NCBI RefSeq assembly: GCF_030815985.1
Contig: NZ_JAUSXM010000001.1
Span: 3,472,001 to 3,536,000 of the forward strand
Direction of reading: 5' to 3'
Source of the DNA: Paenibacillus sp. W2I17
GTDB lineage: Bacteria; Bacillota; Bacilli; Paenibacillales; Paenibacillaceae
Length of the DNA stretch: 64,000 nt
Part shown: in pieces, positions 63,933 through 64,000 of the stretch
Layout of the letters: each line of letters opens with the position of its first letter
How positions within the stretch are numbered: position 1 is the stretch's first letter
Notes under the pieces: generated by a model
What the model was told of the DNA's origin: nothing
Database searches by the model: none
What the model saw: the letters and a program-made list of their open reading frames with translations, nothing else
Program-made: the position numbers and the translations under genes

Positions 63933-64000
63933 TTGAAAACTTTTTATTGTGATCTAGAAATTACCTTGGATGTCATTGGCGGAAAATGGAGACCTCTTAT
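63933..64000 (+). CDS. HxlR-family transcriptional regulator, N-terminal part only (runs off window)
   Basis: From TTG 63933 the frame reads KTFYCDLEITLDVIGGKWRP to the window edge. This is the characteristic start of HxlR/YodB-type regulators: a Cys near residue 6 followed by T-L-DVIGGKW. Some members sense quinones or aldehydes through this Cys. GGATGGTG lies about ten bases upstream. Only 22 codons are visible. Confidence 0.75.
   Translation, partial: MKTFYCDLEITLDVIGGKWRPL

Overview
The window looks like chromosomal DNA of a Paenibacillus-type, Gram-positive spore former. Supporting signs are strong AGGAGG ribosome sites, a Paenibacillus-like cyclodextrin glucanotransferase, a collagen-like/DUF4183 pair of the kind seen in spore-surface layers, a WXG100-type toxin, Fur and CcpA-type operators, and mid-range G+C over most of the window. 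The first ~6 kb is visibly more AT-rich and carries defence and conflict genes, so it is probably an acquired island. No rRNA, tRNA, CRISPR array or intact transposase was seen.

Layout. 1-2.2 kb: an EcoRII-like restriction enzyme, a stand-alone EcoRII-N-like domain protein, a Vsr endonuclease and the start of an unknown coupled gene. 2.3-4.3 kb: an unknown membrane protein and a WYL regulator. 4.35-6.65 kb: a broken small gene, a putative immunity protein and a WXG100-type toxin with a nuclease tip. 6.9-8.5 kb: DUF4183 protein and collagen-like protein. 8.7-9.9 kb: PadR plus membrane partner. 9.9-10.7 kb: dicarboxylate/glutamate symporter remnant and a DUF4362 protein. 10.9-14.4 kb: large GH2 glycosidase.

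14.7-30.9 kb is an iron island on the minus strand. Eight genes (ATP-grasp ligase, 2,4-diaminobutyrate aminotransferase, MFS exporter, three IucA/IucC synthetases, HpcH/HpaI aldolase, PLP decarboxylase) have the gene content of achromobactin loci and share the exporter-NIS-NIS-aldolase-decarboxylase order of staphyloferrin B loci. A four-gene Fe-siderophore ABC importer lies upstream of them. Fur boxes stand in front of both units.

31-47.8 kb is carbohydrate centred. It holds a cytosolic GH13 neopullulanase/cyclomaltodextrinase, a secreted CGTase, a MalEFG-type importer and a LacI-family regulator with matching operators. Together these suggest extracellular conversion of starch to cyclodextrins, uptake and intracellular hydrolysis. 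Between the two amylases lies an overlapping three-gene cassette (esterase, BtrH-like acyltransferase fused to a carrier domain, AMP-forming ligase) that looks like a small undescribed acyl-transfer pathway.

47.9-54 kb: SDR/TetR pair, the second of two paralogous secreted proteins, and an operon of membrane protein, SBP-VWA protein and TelA-like protein. 54.3-64 kb: Uma2 protein, a GH127 gene broken by two frameshifts, AraC regulator, GNAT, butanediol dehydrogenase, LysR regulator, chemoreceptor and the start of an HxlR regulator.

Two features cut across the genes. Four ~190-bp palindromic repeats share terminal inverted repeats and orientation, and each sits 28-39 bp before the start codon of a minus-strand gene. 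Three 5' leaders (neopullulanase, CGTase, esterase cassette) share a similar sequence and hairpin layout.
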